In this document: piece after piece, positions 7,468 through 13,507 of the stretch
How the letters are laid out: every line of letters begins with the position of its first letter
Numbering within the stretch: position 1 is the stretch's first letter
Program-made: the position numbers and the translations under genes
NCBI GenBank assembly: GCA_027306955.1
Contig: DAHUXX010000244.1
Location: forward strand, 1-16,788
DNA length: 16,788 nucleotides
Reading direction: 5' to 3'
Source of the DNA: Acetobacteraceae bacterium
GTDB taxonomy: Bacteria; Pseudomonadota; Alphaproteobacteria; Acetobacterales; Acetobacteraceae
The notes under the pieces: model-generated
The model's database searches: none
What the model was told of the DNA's origin: nothing
The model's input: the letters and a program-made list of their open reading frames with translations, nothing else

Positions 7468-8489
7468 TGCGACTTTCCATCCTCGACCAGTCCACCATCG
7501 TCGCCGGCACCTCGCCCGACGCCGCGATCCGCGAGAGCCTCGCTCTCGCCCGCCACGCCGAGGCGCTGGGCTATGCGCGCTACTGGGTGGCGGAGCACCA
7601 CGCCTCGCTCTCGCAGGCCGGCACGGCGCCGGAGATCCTGATCGCCGCCATCGCCGCGACCACCAGCCGCATCCGCGTCGGCTCCGCCGGCGTGATGCTG
7701 CCGCACTATTCCTCGCTCAAGGTCGCCGAGCAGTTCCGCGTGCTGGAGGCGATCGCACCGGGCCGCATCGATCTCGGGCTCGGCCGCGCGCCAGGCTCGG
7801 ACGGGCTCACCGCCTACGCGCTCAACCCCAACGCCGATACGGCATCAGAACATTTTCCCGCCCAGGTGCGCGACCTGCTCGCCTGGCTCGCGGGCGAGCC
7901 GCTGGTCGAGAGCCATCCGTTCCGCAACATCGTCGCCCAGCCGCAGGGCCCGACGCAGCCGGAGGTGTGGATCCTGGGCTCGTCGAATTACGGTGCCCAG
8001 ATCGCGGCGCATTTCGGCCTGCCCTACTGCTTCGCGCATTTCATCACCGACGGCGCGGGGACCGAGGAGGCGATCGGGCTCTACCGCGATCTCCACAAGC
8101 CCTCCGCGCGCCGGCCACGGCCCGTGGCCGCGCTCTGCGTCTGGGCCTGCGCGGCGGCCACGGAGGAGGCGGCCGAGCGCCTGTTCATGAGCCGCGCGCT
8201 GTGGCGGCTCGGGCGCGACCGCGGCGTCTACGCGCCGCTGCCGACCATCGCCGACGCACTGGCCTACAGCTATTCGGATTCGGAACGCACCCGGATTGAG
8301 GCGCTGCGCCGCCACGCCATCCTCGGCACCGGGGAGCAGGTCGCGCGGCAACTGCGCGACCTCGCGGCGACGCTCGGCATCGAGGAAGTCGCGATCCTGA
8401 CGACAGTGGCGGACCAAGAGGCCCGCCGCGAGAGCTACAGGCTGATCGCGGAGGCGGCCGGGATCACGACCACTCGCCAGGCGGCCTGA
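7467..8489 (+). CDS. LLM-class flavin-dependent oxidoreductase (MsnO8-like)
   Basis: A 340-aa luciferase-like TIM-barrel flavin oxidoreductase, probably using reduced FMN and oxygen. Signatures of the MsnO8/YhbW-type subgroup are LSILDQS at the N-terminus (3-9), RYWVAEHH (38-45), GSAGVMLPHYSSLKVAEQFR (about 72-91), and LEAIAPGRIDLGLGRAPGSD (about 93-112). The ATG at 7467 is chosen because GGAG (7457-7460) sits 6 nt upstream; a GTG at 7464 directly in front is the alternative. It is the last gene of the coupled run. Its 3' end overlaps the convergent small membrane gene by 26 nt (8464-8489). RutA, which opens the uracil ring, is also an LLM enzyme, but I see no specific RutA resemblance. Confidence 0.92.
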   Translation: MRLSILDQSTIVAGTSPDAAIRESLALARHAEALGYARYWVAEHHASLSQAGTAPEILIAAIAATTSRIRVGSAGVMLPHYSSLKVAEQFRVLEAIAPGRIDLGLGRAPGSDGLTAYALNPNADTASEHFPAQVRDLLAWLAGEPLVESHPFRNIVAQPQGPTQPEVWILGSSNYGAQIAAHFGLPYCFAHFITDGAGTEEAIGLYRDLHKPSARRPRPVAALCVWACAAATEEAAERLFMSRALWRLGRDRGVYAPLPTIADALAYSYSDSERTRIEALRRHAILGTGEQVARQLRDLAATLGIEEVAILTTVADQEARRESYRLIAEAAGITTTRQAA

Positions 8490-8787
8490 ACCGCCCGCCC
8501 GCCTGCCACAGGCGGAAACGGTACAGCGCCCAGGCGACGAACGCGGCACCGAGCGCGATCGGGAACAGGATCAGCGCGAGCCACAGCGCCAGCGCCGCCA
8601 CCGCCGCTGCCGTGGCGACCACCGCAACGACGATCGCGATGCGCAGCAGCCTGGTGCCGAACGACGTCGGCGGCGGCGCGTGGATCCGCCCGTCCGGCGT
8701 CATGTCGATCGTGCGGTCGCGGATCACGAAATATTCCATGTCTTCCACGTGGCGCGGCCGTTCGCCGGGATCAATGGGGTCGGTCAT
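8464..8787 (-). CDS. Small two-helix membrane protein (qmcA-nfeD operon)
   Basis: A 107-aa protein that I do not recognise as a named family. A hydrophilic N-terminal half (about 1-45, with the acidic VEDMEYFVIRDRTIDMTPDG) is followed by two closely spaced hydrophobic segments (about 48-71 and 72-90) and a basic, Arg-rich tail (RFRLWQAGGRFR). This suggests a hairpin in the inner membrane. The start at 8787 has a near-perfect GGAGGTGA (plus-strand 8792-8799) and overlaps the NfeD stop as ATGA, so it is the third cistron of that operon. Its last 26 nt are also the end of the convergent flavin oxidoreductase gene. Coupling to the SPFH/NfeD pair suggests a role with them in the membrane. Confidence 0.8.
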   Translation of the reverse strand: MTDPIDPGERPRHVEDMEYFVIRDRTIDMTPDGRIHAPPPTSFGTRLLRIAIVVAVVATAAAVAALALWLALILFPIALGAAFVAWALYRFRLWQAGGRFRPPGEWS

Positions 8788-9218
8788 GAAGTCACCTCCA
8801 CCTCCGGGCAAACCAGCAGCGTGAGCCCGTCGACCGCGACGACGGTGAGGTCCGCCTGCGGCGCCGCCTGGCCGCTGACCAGCCGCGCCGGCCAGTCGCT
8901 GTCACCCACGCGCACCCGGCCCTCCCGCCCCTTGAACTCCAGCGCCTGCACCCGCCGGCCCACCAGCCCCGAGGACGTGGTGTTCACCTCCGGCACCGGA
9001 TGGCCCAGCCGCCGCAGCCCGACGCCGAACGCGACGGCGATGAGGGCCGCGAAGACGTAGACGCTCGCCTGGCCCACGAACGCCATCGGCACCGCGAGCG
9101 TCAGCAGCCCCGTCGCCAGGCCGCCGAGTCCGAGCCAGATCATGAACGCGCCGGGCCGCAGCACCTCCAGCGCCATCAGCACGAGCCCCGCGCCGATCCA
9201 GGCCTGCCCCGCCGTCAT
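8784..9218 (-). CDS. NfeD family membrane protein (short form)
   Basis: A 144-aa short NfeD-type protein (no ClpP-like protease domain). Hydrophobic helices span about 6-67 (GLVLMALEVLRPGAFMIWLG, then VPMAFVGQASVYVFAALIAV). A soluble C-terminal OB-fold-like domain (about 85-144) carries GLVGRRVQALEFKGREGRVRV and DSDWPARL. Proteins like this (E. coli YbbK/YbbJ pair) are encoded beside SPFH proteins and are thought to help build membrane microdomains. The ATG at 9216-9218 overlaps the stop of the upstream SPFH gene (ATGA), with AAGGA at plus-strand 9225-9229, and the same kind of overlap links it to the following small gene. Confidence 0.9.
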   Translation of the reverse strand: MTAGQAWIGAGLVLMALEVLRPGAFMIWLGLGGLATGLLTLAVPMAFVGQASVYVFAALIAVAFGVGLRRLGHPVPEVNTTSSGLVGRRVQALEFKGREGRVRVGDSDWPARLVSGQAAPQADLTVVAVDGLTLLVCPEVEVTS

Positions 9219-10138
9219 CCCGCGTCCTTTCCGCCCGATGCCTTGAGCAATTCCAGCGCCTGCGCCATGCCGCCGGCGAAGCTTGCCGCCTCCATCGGCA
9301 CCACCACCAGCCGCGAACCCTGGGCGGAGGCGATGCGCCCGAACGCCTGCACGTAGCCCTGCGCGATGAAGTAGGAGAGCGCCGCCTGCCCGCCGCTGCC
9401 CGCGGCCTCGGCCACGAAGCGCGTCGCCGCGGCCTCCGCCGCAGCCAGCCGCTCGCGCGCCGCGGCGTCGCGCTCCGCGGCAAGCTGGCGGCCCTCGGCG
9501 GCGAGCACCAGGGACTGCTTCTCGCCCTCCGCGCGCTTGATCGCGGCCTCGCGCTCGCCGTCCGCCTTGGCGACGGTGGCGCGCCGCTCGCGCTCGGCGG
9601 TCATCTGCAGGTTCATCGCGAGGATCAGGTTTTCCGGCGGCTCGATGCGCCGCAGTTCCACGCGGCTTACCTTCACGCCCCAGGGCGCGGTGGCGCCGTC
9701 GAGGACGCCGAGCAGGTGCGTGTTGATCCGCTCGCGCGAGGAGAGCGCCGCGTCCAGCTCCAGCTCGCCCACGATGGCGCGGATGTTGGTCATCGCCAGC
9801 GTGGACAGCGCATGCGCCAGGTTCGCGACCTGATAGGCCGCCTTCGCCGCCTCCATCACGCGGTAGTAGATCACGCCGTCCACCGCGACGGTCGCGTTGT
9901 CCTTGGTGATGACGGACTGCTCGGGGATGTCGAGCACCTGCTCCTGCACGTTCATCCTGCGCCCGATGCGGTCCATGTAGGGCACGATGACGTTGAGCCC
10001 GGGGGCGATCTCGCGGGTGAACGCGCCGAACCGCTCGACGGTCCATACCTGGCCCTGCGGCACGGTCTTGGCGCCGGCGATGATGGAGACGACGACCAGC
10101 ACCAGCAGCAGGACGAAGATGATTTCGACCGCACCCAT
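9215..10138 (-). CDS. qmcA: SPFH/stomatin-like protein, QmcA type
   Basis: A 307-aa SPFH (band 7) protein very similar in layout to E. coli QmcA (305 aa). One N-terminal membrane helix (VEIIFVLLLVLVVVSII, about 4-20) is followed by the SPFH domain with VPQGQVWTVERFGAF, NVQEQVLDIPEQ and ITKDNATVAVDGVIYY. An Ala/Glu-rich coiled-coil (about 185-245) and a C-terminal oligomerisation segment close it. Such proteins form large membrane-bound assemblies and influence FtsH-type proteolysis and lipid microdomains; the exact role here is unknown. I prefer the ATG at 10138 to the GTG at 10144, because GGGGAG (plus-strand 10147-10152) is properly spaced only for the ATG. It heads a three-gene overlapping operon with nfeD-like and small membrane genes. 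Confidence 0.93.
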   Translation of the reverse strand: MGAVEIIFVLLLVLVVVSIIAGAKTVPQGQVWTVERFGAFTREIAPGLNVIVPYMDRIGRRMNVQEQVLDIPEQSVITKDNATVAVDGVIYYRVMEAAKAAYQVANLAHALSTLAMTNIRAIVGELELDAALSSRERINTHLLGVLDGATAPWGVKVSRVELRRIEPPENLILAMNLQMTAERERRATVAKADGEREAAIKRAEGEKQSLVLAAEGRQLAAERDAAARERLAAAEAAATRFVAEAAGSGGQAALSYFIAQGYVQAFGRIASAQGSRLVVVPMEAASFAGGMAQALELLKASGGKDAG

Positions 10139-10146
10139 GCGCACGT

Positions 10147-10163
10147 CTCCCCGTTGTTACGGG
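10147..10163 (-). promoter_or_regulatory. Hairpin overlapping the qmcA Shine-Dalgarno
   Basis: On the minus strand the leader reads CCCGT-AACA-ACGGG followed directly by GAG. The 3' arm of this 5-bp tetraloop stem therefore supplies three G of the GGGGAG ribosome site, which stands 8 nt before the ATG. Pairing would partly hide the site. The structure is short and only suggestive of translational control. Confidence 0.35.
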
Positions 10164-10208
10164 TAAGCGTAGCACATCAAGGCGCAGGCGGAACGGCGGC
10201 GCGGCCGT

Positions 10209-10445
10209 TCACAGGTGGCGGCCGCGCTCCAGGATCTCGAGCGTGTACTCGCGGTAGCTCATGCCGAGTTCCTCGGCGCGGGCGAGGCGGCGCAGCGCGA
10301 TCTCCCGGGGCGGGGTCTTCCAGGCGCGCTTGTGGGCGCGTTTCCAGCACCAGAACCGCCAGGAGGCACCGCTGTCGGGCTCCTCCTCGTCGAGCGGCGG
10401 GCCGCCGTTGTGGCCCAGGCTGGCGGTGGGCGCGATGTTGTCCAT
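10209..10445 (-). CDS. Small GHNGGPPL-motif protein of unknown function
   Basis: A 78-aa basic, cytoplasmic-looking protein. Its N-terminus carries LGHNGGPPLDEEEPD (10-24), a motif I know from many short uncharacterised alphaproteobacterial proteins. A Trp/Arg-rich middle follows (WRFWCWKRAHKRAWKTPPRE, about 29-48), then a helical tail (IALRRLARAEELGMSYREYTLE region) ending RGRHL. Length, basic Trp-rich core and helix would fit nucleic-acid or protein binding, but no function is established. The ATG at 10443-10445 has no obvious ribosome site. It is divergent from the XRE-cupin regulator, with only 27 bp between start codons, and precedes qmcA by 70 bp on the same strand. Confidence 0.75.
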   Translation of the reverse strand: MDNIAPTASLGHNGGPPLDEEEPDSGASWRFWCWKRAHKRAWKTPPREIALRRLARAEELGMSYREYTLEILERGRHL

Positions 10446-10466
10446 GGCGATGGTGTTCACTATGAT
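10438..10466 (+). promoter_or_regulatory. Sigma-70-like promoter of the XRE-cupin gene (leaderless)
   Basis: TTGTCC (10438-10443), a 17-bp spacer and TATGAT (10461-10466) form a good housekeeping-type promoter, rare in a region this rich in GC. Transcription would start about 7 nt after the -10, at or next to the ATG of the regulator (10473). The message would then be leaderless, which fits the absence of a clear ribosome site. The -35 element lies inside the first codons of the divergent small gene. Confidence 0.55.
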
Positions 10467-10487
10467 GGACGCATGTCGCACATGCAA
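10459..10487 (-). promoter_or_regulatory. Divergent promoter candidate for the GHNGGPPL gene
   Basis: Read on the minus strand, TTGCAT (plus-strand 10482-10487), a 17-bp spacer and CATAGT (10459-10464) form a weaker promoter-like pair (3/6 and 4/6 consensus matches) pointing to the ATG at 10445. Its -10 overlaps the -10 of the regulator promoter, so the two would compete for polymerase. Confidence 0.35.
10471..10485. promoter_or_regulatory. Palindromic candidate operator GCATGTCGCACATGC
   Basis: Two perfect 6-bp arms, GCATGT and ACATGC, are separated by CGC. The site covers the start codon and likely transcription start of the XRE gene and lies between the -35 and -10 of the divergent promoter candidate. 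A dimeric HTH_3 regulator bound here could block both promoters. The site also encodes Met-Ser-His-Met, so chance is not excluded. Confidence 0.4.
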
Positions 10488-11063
10488 GATACCGGCGGCA
10501 CCGGGTTCGCCGAATCGACCCTCGCCCTGCGCCTCAAGCGCGAGCGGGAGGAGCGCGGCTGGTCGCTCGCCGACCTCGCCGCCCGCGCCGGCGTCTCGCG
10601 CGCCATGATCAGCCGCATCGAGCGCGCCGAGGCGAGCCCCACCGCCGTGCTGCTCGCCCGCCTCGCCGCCGCCTTCGGCCTGTCGCTCTCCGCGCTGCTC
10701 GCGCGCGTCGAGGCGGACGCAGAGGGCCCGCGCCGCCTGCGCCGCCGCGCCGAGCAGCCCCTCTGGCGCGACCCCGAGACCGGCTATGTCCGGCGCGCCG
10801 TCTCGCCGGAGGGCACGCCGGAGCTGACGCATGTGGAACTGCCGCCCGGCGCGCGGGTCTCCTACCCTGCCGCCGCGTGCCTTGACGTGCGCGGACAGTG
10901 CCTGTGGGTGCTGGCGGGCCGGCTCGATTTCCGCGAGGGGGCCGAGACGCACCGGCTGGAACCTGGCGACTGCATCGCGCTCGGCCGCCCCGCCGACCGC
11001 GTCTTCGCCAACGCCTCGGGAAAGGTTGCCTGCCACTATCTGCTGGCGGTCGTCAGGGAGTAG
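10473..11063 (+). CDS. XRE-family regulator with C-terminal cupin sensor
   Basis: A 196-aa cytoplasmic transcription factor. An HTH_3 (Cro/C1-type) domain spans about 16-74: LALRLKREREERGWSLADLA, then the recognition region AGVSRAMISRIERAEASPT. A cupin domain lies at about 115-193 (ELPPGARVSY, VLAGRLDFREG, LEPGDCIALGRPADRVFAN). This is the standard layout of small-ligand-sensing XRE-cupin regulators, which often control amino acid, polyamine or sugar genes. Four cysteines (136, 143, 167, 187) lie in the cupin half. The ATG at 10473 is chosen because the predicted transcript begins there; Met at 10482 is an alternative. It is divergent from the GHNGGPPL gene and ends 9 bp from the convergent APC permease, a plausible but unproven target. 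Confidence 0.92.
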   Translation: MSHMQDTGGTGFAESTLALRLKREREERGWSLADLAARAGVSRAMISRIERAEASPTAVLLARLAAAFGLSLSALLARVEADAEGPRRLRRRAEQPLWRDPETGYVRRAVSPEGTPELTHVELPPGARVSYPAAACLDVRGQCLWVLAGRLDFREGAETHRLEPGDCIALGRPADRVFANASGKVACHYLLAVVRE

Positions 11064-11072
11064 CGGGCGCCG

Positions 11073-12701
11073 TCAGGGTATATCGCCCGCGGGCGGAATG
11101 TCCGCCAGCCGCGCCATCATCGCGAGGGTCTCGCTCGCCGGAAGCGCGCAGCGCAGCGCCAGTACCACGACGACCAGGCTCCACGCCGCGGTGACGCCGG
11201 CCGCGGGCCAGAAGCCGAGCCAGCCGAGCCCGCCGCCGATATCGGAAAGCGCCGAGATCGCCCACATGCCGCCGAACCAGGGCAGCAGCCAGGCGATCTG
11301 CCGCCAGCCGAACGTGGCGGCCGGGCGCCGGCCGACGAGATGGTACCAGCCGGCATAGGCGAGGAAGCCGAGCAGCACGATGCCCATCAGAACGGAATTC
11401 GTGACGAAGCCGGTCCAGAGCATGATGAGGTTGCTGCACACGAACGCCGCCGGTGCCATCACCGACGCCGCGGGCAGGCGGAAGGTGCGCCGCATCTCCG
11501 GCAGGTTGCGGCGCAATACCAGGAGCGTCACCGGCCCGAGCCCGTAGGTCAGCACGGTGATGGAGGTGTCGTAGTTCACCATGAGTTGCCAGGCCGGAAA
11601 CGGCAGCAGGAAGACGACGCCGACGGCCCACATGACGATGACGGCAAGCCAGGGCACCTGGTCGCGGTTGAGCAGCGTGAGCCAGGCCGGCCCCGCGTTG
11701 GTCTCGCCGATCGCATAGAGGATGCGCGAGCCGCCGGTGACATAGATGAGCCCGGTGCCGCCCGGCGACACACAGGCATCGACATAGAGGATGACGGCGA
11801 GCCAGGACATGCCGAGCATGGCGGCGAGCCCGGCGAACGGCCCCATGGCGCCGGGAAAGTTCAGCCTCGCCCAGCCATGCGCGAGGTCAGCAGGCCGCAG
11901 CGCGGCGAGAAAGCCGATCTGCAGCAGCACGTAGACGACGGCGCCGAGGATCACCGAGCCGATCACCGCCAGCGGAATGTTCCGCCCGGGATTGGCGGTC
12001 TCGCCGGCGAGGTCGATCGCGGTGCGGAAGCCGAGATAGGAAAACACGATGCCCGCCGCCGGCAGGGCGAGGAAGATGCCGGTCTCGCGGTAGCCCGTGG
12101 GGTCGGCGCCGAGCGCGCTGCGGTGCCCGACGGAGCCCGCGATCAGCGCCAGCGCGGTGAACACGGGCACCGCGATTTTCCACCAGGTGATGGCGGAGTT
12201 GACGCGGAGCAGCAGGCGGACCGTGGTCAGGTTGACCGCCGCCATCGCCAGCAGCAGCACCACGCAGACGAGGAAGCCGGTGCTGGTCAGCGTGCCCCCG
12301 GCGCTCGTGGAGACCAGGCCCGGAAGGTAGTTGTTGGCGTAGGTGACGACGGCCTCCGCCTCCACCGCGGCGACCGGCACGTAGGCGAGGAACAGCATCC
12401 AGCCCCAGATGCGCCCGAGCCCCTCGCCGTGGCTCGCGTGGCTCATGTGGACGAGGGCGCCGCTCCTCGGGAACAGCGCGCCGAGTTCCGCGAAGGACAG
12501 CGCGATCAGCATGATGATCGCCGCCCCCGCGACCCAGCTCCAGACCGCGAGCGGCCCCGCGATCTTCGCCGCGTGGAAGGCGCCGAACAGCCAGCCGGAG
12601 CCGATCATGCTGGTGGTGCTGGCGAACAGCAGGCCGATGACCTTCGCGTCCCGGCGCAGCGCGCGGGGCGGCGCGGGGGCGAGGGAGGAGGCACGAGGCA
12701 T
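11073..12701 (-). CDS. APC-superfamily amino-acid/amine permease
   Basis: A 542-aa inner-membrane transporter of the amino acid-polyamine-organocation superfamily, with about 12-14 hydrophobic helices, slightly longer than the usual 450-500 aa. Signatures are the first-helix substrate-binding motif TTSMIGSGWLFGAFHAAKIAGP (Gly-Ser-Gly break at about 33-35), AELGALFPRSGALVHMSHA after helix 2, and FRTAIDLAGETANPGRNIP in the central loop. Transport is normally driven by protons or sodium. A weak GGA lies before the start at 12701. The 42-bp gap to the preceding unknown gene suggests one transcript. It converges on the XRE-cupin gene with a 9-bp gap. The substrate is not predictable. Confidence 0.92.
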   Translation of the reverse strand: MPRASSLAPAPPRALRRDAKVIGLLFASTTSMIGSGWLFGAFHAAKIAGPLAVWSWVAGAAIIMLIALSFAELGALFPRSGALVHMSHASHGEGLGRIWGWMLFLAYVPVAAVEAEAVVTYANNYLPGLVSTSAGGTLTSTGFLVCVVLLLAMAAVNLTTVRLLLRVNSAITWWKIAVPVFTALALIAGSVGHRSALGADPTGYRETGIFLALPAAGIVFSYLGFRTAIDLAGETANPGRNIPLAVIGSVILGAVVYVLLQIGFLAALRPADLAHGWARLNFPGAMGPFAGLAAMLGMSWLAVILYVDACVSPGGTGLIYVTGGSRILYAIGETNAGPAWLTLLNRDQVPWLAVIVMWAVGVVFLLPFPAWQLMVNYDTSITVLTYGLGPVTLLVLRRNLPEMRRTFRLPAASVMAPAAFVCSNLIMLWTGFVTNSVLMGIVLLGFLAYAGWYHLVGRRPAATFGWRQIAWLLPWFGGMWAISALSDIGGGLGWLGFWPAAGVTAAWSLVVVVLALRCALPASETLAMMARLADIPPAGDIP

Positions 12702-12743
12702 CGCCGTCCGTTTCAGCGTCGGGGGCTGTCGCGCCCGGGAATG

Positions 12744-13391
12744 TCAGCGCCGCGCCGCCGCGATCGCCATCGCGCGCCGTTCCGTCATCCGGATCATGAG
12801 GTCGTGCAGCAGGTAGGCGAGCCGGTCGCGGCACCAGGCCTGGCCGGACAGCGTGTCGTATTCGGCGGGCATGGCGATGCCCTCGGGCGCATAAGCGTCG
12901 AAGCCGAGGCGGCGCGCGGTCGTTACGCAGCGCGCCATGTGGTCGGCGAAGGCGACGACGCCGACGACGCCGAACGAGGCGGGGTCGCGTTGGCGCGCGA
13001 TCTCCTCGAGCACGCCGCCAGTGCTGAGATAAACCGGCTCGCCGCGCTCGTCGCGGCCGGGATAGATCGGCGTCACCGCGCCCTCGGGCAGGCCGGCGGC
13101 GGCCTCCGCCACTTCCCATTGCGCGAGGATGGGTGCGGAGGTCGCGGCGTGCAGCGCACAGGCGACATTCGCGAGCGCCACGTTCACCGGGCCGGGCACC
13201 CGGTTGGCGTTGGGCGCCATGCGGTTGCCGAAGGTGAAGCCGAAAATGTGGCGGATGCGCCCGACCGGGACCGTGGGCGCGGTCCAGCCCAGCGCCTCCT
13301 CCTCGAGGATCGCGGCGAGGTCGGCGCCGATCTCGGGATCGCCGAGCTCGCGGGCGAGGTGGGCCGTCAGCATCGCGCGCATGGACATCAT
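12744..13391 (-). CDS. Unrecognised 215-aa soluble protein
   Basis: I do not recognise a named family. The protein looks soluble and alpha/beta. It has an N-terminal helical part (AMLTAHLARELGDPEIGADL), then RIRHIFGFTFGNRMAPNANR (44-63), PGPVNVALANVACALHAATS (66-85), APILAQWEVAEAAAGLP, YLSTGGVLEEIARQRD (121-136), VVAFADHMARCVTTARRLGF (145-164) and a C-terminal WCRDRLAYLLHDLMIRM. The helix after an AFADHMAR-like turn and the terminal dinucleotide-fold look recall DUF218/YdcF proteins loosely, which is only an impression. The N-terminus is uncertain (Met at 13391, 13388 or 13382); GGATGG lies upstream. It probably shares a transcript with the APC permease, so it may metabolise or sense the permease's substrate. 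Confidence 0.75.
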   Translation of the reverse strand: MMSMRAMLTAHLARELGDPEIGADLAAILEEEALGWTAPTVPVGRIRHIFGFTFGNRMAPNANRVPGPVNVALANVACALHAATSAPILAQWEVAEAAAGLPEGAVTPIYPGRDERGEPVYLSTGGVLEEIARQRDPASFGVVGVVAFADHMARCVTTARRLGFDAYAPEGIAMPAEYDTLSGQAWCRDRLAYLLHDLMIRMTERRAMAIAAARR

Positions 13392-13425
13392 GTCACCATC
13401 CGAACACCCCCGGCGGGCACACGTC

Positions 13426-13456
13426 GCTTGTCAAGCCCACCCGGCGCACGCATCAT
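13426..13456 (+). promoter_or_regulatory. Promoter of the ABC importer operon with a shared -35 palindrome
   Basis: TTGTCA (13428-13433), 17 bp and CATCAT (13451-13456) form a reasonable promoter reading toward the binding-protein gene, with a predicted leader of about 45 nt. The -35 lies in the imperfect palindrome GCTTG-T-CAAGC (13426-13436), which on the minus strand gives a consensus TTGACA pointing to the divergent unknown gene. I find no good minus-strand -10 at 16-18 bp from it. Confidence 0.45.
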
Positions 13457-13507
13457 GACGGCTCAGGCGACCGTGGACAACGCGGCGCGCAAAAAAGGGA
13501 GGCAACG

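Noticed and set aside
10209..11036. Longer minus-strand frame covering the XRE-cupin gene and continuing into the GHNGGPPL protein
   Set aside because: The upstream part is antisense to a clear regulator and low-complexity; the conserved portion begins at the Met at 10445.
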